Made by a program: the position numbers and the translations under genes. From the NCBI GenBank assembly GCA_050260775.1, contig JBLNCP010000023.1, positions 101,915-165,914 on the forward strand: DNA of 64,000 nucleotides, read 5' to 3'. The notes under the pieces are model-generated. The model worked only from the letters and a program-made list of their open reading frames with translations. It was not told where the DNA came from and made no database searches. Each line of letters starts with the position of its first letter. The first letter of the stretch is position 1. Below, in pieces: positions 61,468 to 64,000 of this stretch. The DNA comes from CALABS01 sp050260775 (GTDB lineage: Bacteria; Pseudomonadota; Alphaproteobacteria; Rhodospirillales; Magnetospirillaceae).

Positions 61468-62726
61468 GCAAGGACGCCGATCCCCACGGCGCCAAGGTGG
61501 TCACCTTCGGCTGCCGCCTGAATGCCTACGAATCGGAGGTAATGCGCGAGCACGCCAAGGCCGCCGCCACCGGGGTCGAGACGGTGATCGTCAACACCTG
61601 CGCCGTCACCGCCGAGGCCGAGCGCCAGGCGCGCCAGACCATCCGCAAGCTGCGGCGCGACAATCCGTCCGCCCGCATCGTGGTGACCGGCTGCGCCGCC
61701 CAGGTGCATCCGCAATCCTTTGCCGACATGCCCGAGGTCGACCAGGTGCTCGGCAACGCCGACAAGATGCAGCCCGAGGTGTTCACCGCGCCGCCGGCCG
61801 AGCGCATCGTGGTCACCGACATCATGACGGTGCGCGAGACCGCCGAGCACCTGGTGTCCGGTTTCGAGGGCCGCGCGCGGGCCTTCGTCGAGGTCCAGCA
61901 GGGCTGCGACCACCGCTGCACCTTCTGCATCATCCCCTTCGGGCGCGGTCCCAACCGCAGCGTCCCCATGGGCCGCATCGTCGAGCAGGTGCGCTCCCTG
62001 GTCGGGCAGGGCTTCCAGGAGGTGGTGTTCACCGGCGTCGACATCACCGCCTATGGCGGCGACCTGCCGGGCAGCCCGACGCTGGGCCAGATGGTGCGGC
62101 GGCTGCTGGCGCAGGTGCCGGAGCTGCCGCGGCTCAGGCTGTCCTCGCTCGATCCCGTCGAGGTCGACGACGACCTGCTGCGGGTGGTGGCCGAGGAACC
62201 GCGGCTGATGCCGCACTTCCATCTCTCGGTGCAGGCCGGCGACGACATGGTCCTGAAGCGCATGAAGCGCCGCCACGGCCGCGGCGACGTGCTGGCGCTG
62301 GCGGCGCGGCTGCGGAGCCTGCGCGGCGACGTGGCGCTGGGGGCCGACATCATCGCCGGCTTCCCCACCGAGGACGAGGACATGTTCCGCCGCTCGCTCG
62401 AGCTGGTCGACGAGGCCGGCCTCACCCACCTGCACGTGTTTCCCTTCTCGCGGCGGCCGGGCACCCCGGCGGCCAGGATGCCGCAGGTGCCGGGCGAGGT
62501 GGTCAAGGAGCGCGCCGCCCGGCTGCGCGCCAAGGGCGAGGCCGCGCTGGCCGCCTTCCTGTCCACCCGCCTGGGGCGCGAGGCCGCCGTGCTGGTGGAG
62601 AAGGACGGCGAGGGATTCTGCGAACACTACCTGCCCGTCCGGGTTTCCGGGCCGGTGGGATCGATCGTGCGGGCCAAGGTGACGGCGATCGACGGCGCGA
62701 CGCTGGTCGCGGGGGAGACGACATGA
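61464..62726 (+). CDS. mtaB: tRNA t6A37 methylthiotransferase MtaB
   Basis: 420-residue radical-SAM enzyme converting t6A to ms2t6A at tRNA position 37. The N-terminal MTTase domain has FGCRLNAYESE, NTCAVTAEAERQ and VVTGCAAQ, with three Cys for one 4Fe-4S cluster. The radical-SAM motif is CDHRCTFCIIPFGRG, and a C-terminal TRAM-like segment follows. Lack of a YmdB-like extension supports MtaB over MiaB. It is coupled to dapF and ftsY by 4-bp overlaps. Confidence 0.94.
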   Translation: MSKDADPHGAKVVTFGCRLNAYESEVMREHAKAAATGVETVIVNTCAVTAEAERQARQTIRKLRRDNPSARIVVTGCAAQVHPQSFADMPEVDQVLGNADKMQPEVFTAPPAERIVVTDIMTVRETAEHLVSGFEGRARAFVEVQQGCDHRCTFCIIPFGRGPNRSVPMGRIVEQVRSLVGQGFQEVVFTGVDITAYGGDLPGSPTLGQMVRRLLAQVPELPRLRLSSLDPVEVDDDLLRVVAEEPRLMPHFHLSVQAGDDMVLKRMKRRHGRGDVLALAARLRSLRGDVALGADIIAGFPTEDEDMFRRSLELVDEAGLTHLHVFPFSRRPGTPAARMPQVPGEVVKERAARLRAKGEAALAAFLSTRLGREAAVLVEKDGEGFCEHYLPVRVSGPVGSIVRAKVTAIDGATLVAGETT

Positions 62727-63883
62727 GCAAGACCGGTTTCTTCGGCCGCCTGTGGGGACGCAAGGACGACACGCCGACACCGCCCGAGCCCTCCGTTCCC
62801 GGGACCGAACACGTCACCGGGACCGAACCCGACACCTCTCGCGACGAAGCGCCGGTGGCCCTGGAATCCGACGCCATCGCCGCCGATGCCGCCGAGGCGG
62901 AAACCCTCGCCGTGACCGAGGAACTGGCCGAGCAGGCGGACAAGGCCCAGACCGAGGCGGTCGGGGGGCAGAGCTGGTTCGCCCGCATGAAGGCGGGCCT
63001 GTCCAAATCATCTTCCAAGCTGACCCAGGGTCTGGCCGACCTGTTCACCAAGCGCAAGCTGGACGACGAGGCGCTGGAGGAGCTCGAGGAGCTGCTGATC
63101 ACCGCCGACCTGGGCGTGGCCACCGCGGCGCGGGTCACCAAGCGGCTGGCCAAGAGCCGGTTCGGCCAGGACGTCTCGGCCGAGGAGATCAAGGCGACGC
63201 TGGCCGAGGAGATCGGCCAGATCCTGGCCCCGGTCGCCCATCCGCTGGTCATCGACCCCGCCCTGAAGCCGCACGTGGTCCTGGTGGTCGGCGTCAATGG
63301 CTCGGGCAAGACCACCACCATCGGCAAGATGGCCAAGCGCTACAAGGCCGAGGGGCTCAAGGTCAGCTTGGCCGCCGGCGACACCTTCCGCGCCGCCGCG
63401 GTGGAGCAGCTCAAGGTGTGGGGCGACCGCACCGGCTGTCCGGTCATCGCCCGCGACACCGGCGCCGACGCCGCCGGCCTGGTGTTCGACGCCATGGCCG
63501 AGGCCAAGTCACGCGGCGATGACCTGCTGTTCATCGACACCGCCGGCCGCCTGCAGAACAAGAGCGGCCTGATGGAAGAGCTGGCCAAGGTGGTCCGCGT
63601 CATCAAGAAGCACGACGAGACGGCGCCGCACTCGGTGCTGTTGGTGCTCGACGCCACCGTCGGCCAGAACGCCCACTCGCAGGTCGAGGTGTTCAAGGAC
63701 ATGGTCGACGTCAGCGGCCTGATCCTCACCAAGCTGGACGGCACCGCCCGTGGTGGCGTGCTGGTGGCGCTGGCCGAGAAGTTCAAGCTGCCGGTCCACG
63801 CCATCGGCGTCGGCGAGAAGGTTGACGACCTCAGGCCCTTTGCCGCCGAAGAGTTCGCCCGCAGCGTGGTCGGCCTGGACTAG
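62723..63883 (+). CDS. ftsY: Signal recognition particle receptor FtsY
   Basis: 386-residue GTPase that receives SRP-ribosome complexes at the membrane. The N-terminal ~75 residues are acidic (PEPSVPGTEHVTGTEPD...), as usual for FtsY membrane-targeting regions. The NG domain follows with VNGSGKTTTIGKMAKR (P-loop), DTFRAAAVEQLKVW, FIDTAGRLQNKSGLMEEL and TKLDGTARGGV. It ends the dapF-mtaB-ftsY operon. Confidence 0.96.
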   Translation: MSKTGFFGRLWGRKDDTPTPPEPSVPGTEHVTGTEPDTSRDEAPVALESDAIAADAAEAETLAVTEELAEQADKAQTEAVGGQSWFARMKAGLSKSSSKLTQGLADLFTKRKLDDEALEELEELLITADLGVATAARVTKRLAKSRFGQDVSAEEIKATLAEEIGQILAPVAHPLVIDPALKPHVVLVVGVNGSGKTTTIGKMAKRYKAEGLKVSLAAGDTFRAAAVEQLKVWGDRTGCPVIARDTGADAAGLVFDAMAEAKSRGDDLLFIDTAGRLQNKSGLMEELAKVVRVIKKHDETAPHSVLLVLDATVGQNAHSQVEVFKDMVDVSGLILTKLDGTARGGVLVALAEKFKLPVHAIGVGEKVDDLRPFAAEEFARSVVGLD

Positions 63884-63927
63884 GTGTGGCGTCCAGCGAG
63901 GTTGTTCAGTTGAGTTAGGGTGATTGC

Positions 63928-63997
63928 CCATCCGGGCTGTCTGAGGAAAGCTGATTGTCGCCAAACACATCAGCCCCAGACAGGAGGCCCCGGATGG
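63928..63997 (+). promoter_or_regulatory. Long imperfect hairpin around the start of an unidentified gene
   Basis: Nested arms are CCATCCGGG (63928-63936) with CCCGGATGG (63989-63997), CTGTCTG (63937-63943) with CAGACAG (63977-63983), and GCTGAT (63950-63955) with ATCAGC (63969-63974). An AGGAGG (63982-63987) and an ATG 6 bases after it (63994) lie inside the 3' arm, and the frame runs out at the window edge. This may be a terminator of ftsY, or a gene whose ribosome site is masked, as in some transposase genes; the next gene cannot be identified. Confidence 0.5.
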
Positions 63998-64000
63998 AGC

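Overview
The window reads as one continuous stretch of chromosome from a high-GC alphaproteobacterium, most likely Rhodospirillales and close to Magnetospirillum/Rhodospirillaceae. The indications are the very high GC, the gene orders S4-protein/fdxA/carD, argH-lptM-lysA-TIGR02302-ftsE-ftsX, xerD/aroK-aroB-CorC and dapF-mtaB-ftsY, an Irr-type Fur regulator, a B12-dependent ribonucleotide reductase, and short palindromic intergenic repeats. The genus is inference. I see no rRNA, tRNA, CRISPR array, prophage or complete insertion sequence. Nearly all of the DNA is coding, and many genes overlap by 4 bp (ATGA/GTGA).

Layout. 1-1426: def-fmt, protein N-terminus processing. 1502-4114: an exported DUF4139 protein and divergent rmuC. 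4203-7565: a very long flavoprotein resembling a fusion of NfnB and NfnA. 7646-12439: heme A synthase ctaA, an M23 peptidase and two tandem M48 lipoproteins. 12589-18812 (minus): a degenerate metallophosphoesterase, carD, ferredoxin fdxA, TerB-like, TerC, an S4 RNA-binding protein and nrdJ, with DnaA-box-like sites upstream of nrdJ. 19106-22046: an envelope and division operon (ftsE-ftsX-ydcF-plsC). 22168-29066: zinc-ribbon protein, TIGR02302, lysA, lptM, argH and divergent tlpA. 29137-31871: irr, a stress-type protein and a nitronate-monooxygenase-like enzyme followed by a row of hairpins. 31971-38612: GDPD, xerD, an exported hypothetical, a small membrane protein, aroK, aroB and a CorC-type transporter. 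38760-42396: a ComEA-like protein, recQ and an RhlE helicase. 42638-48152: nhaA, a large AsmA-like DUF748 protein and kup.

The most distinctive region is 48204-56405. A PAS-PAS-PAS-GGDEF diguanylate cyclase is divergent from a membrane HAMP-SpoIIE/PP2C phosphatase (SiaA-like). Facing the phosphatase is a minus-strand run of genes: an OmpR-type regulator, a REC-histidine kinase, a SiaB-like kinase, a SiaC-like (DUF1987) switch protein and a second soluble histidine kinase. This has every part of the Pseudomonas SiaABCD partner switch that controls c-di-GMP, plus two-component proteins. A free-standing DnaA domain-IV protein lies next to it, and a GAF/HD-GYP protein (possible c-di-GMP hydrolase) follows after ubiD. 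The window ends with UPF0114, dapF-mtaB-ftsY and the start of an unidentified gene inside a long hairpin.
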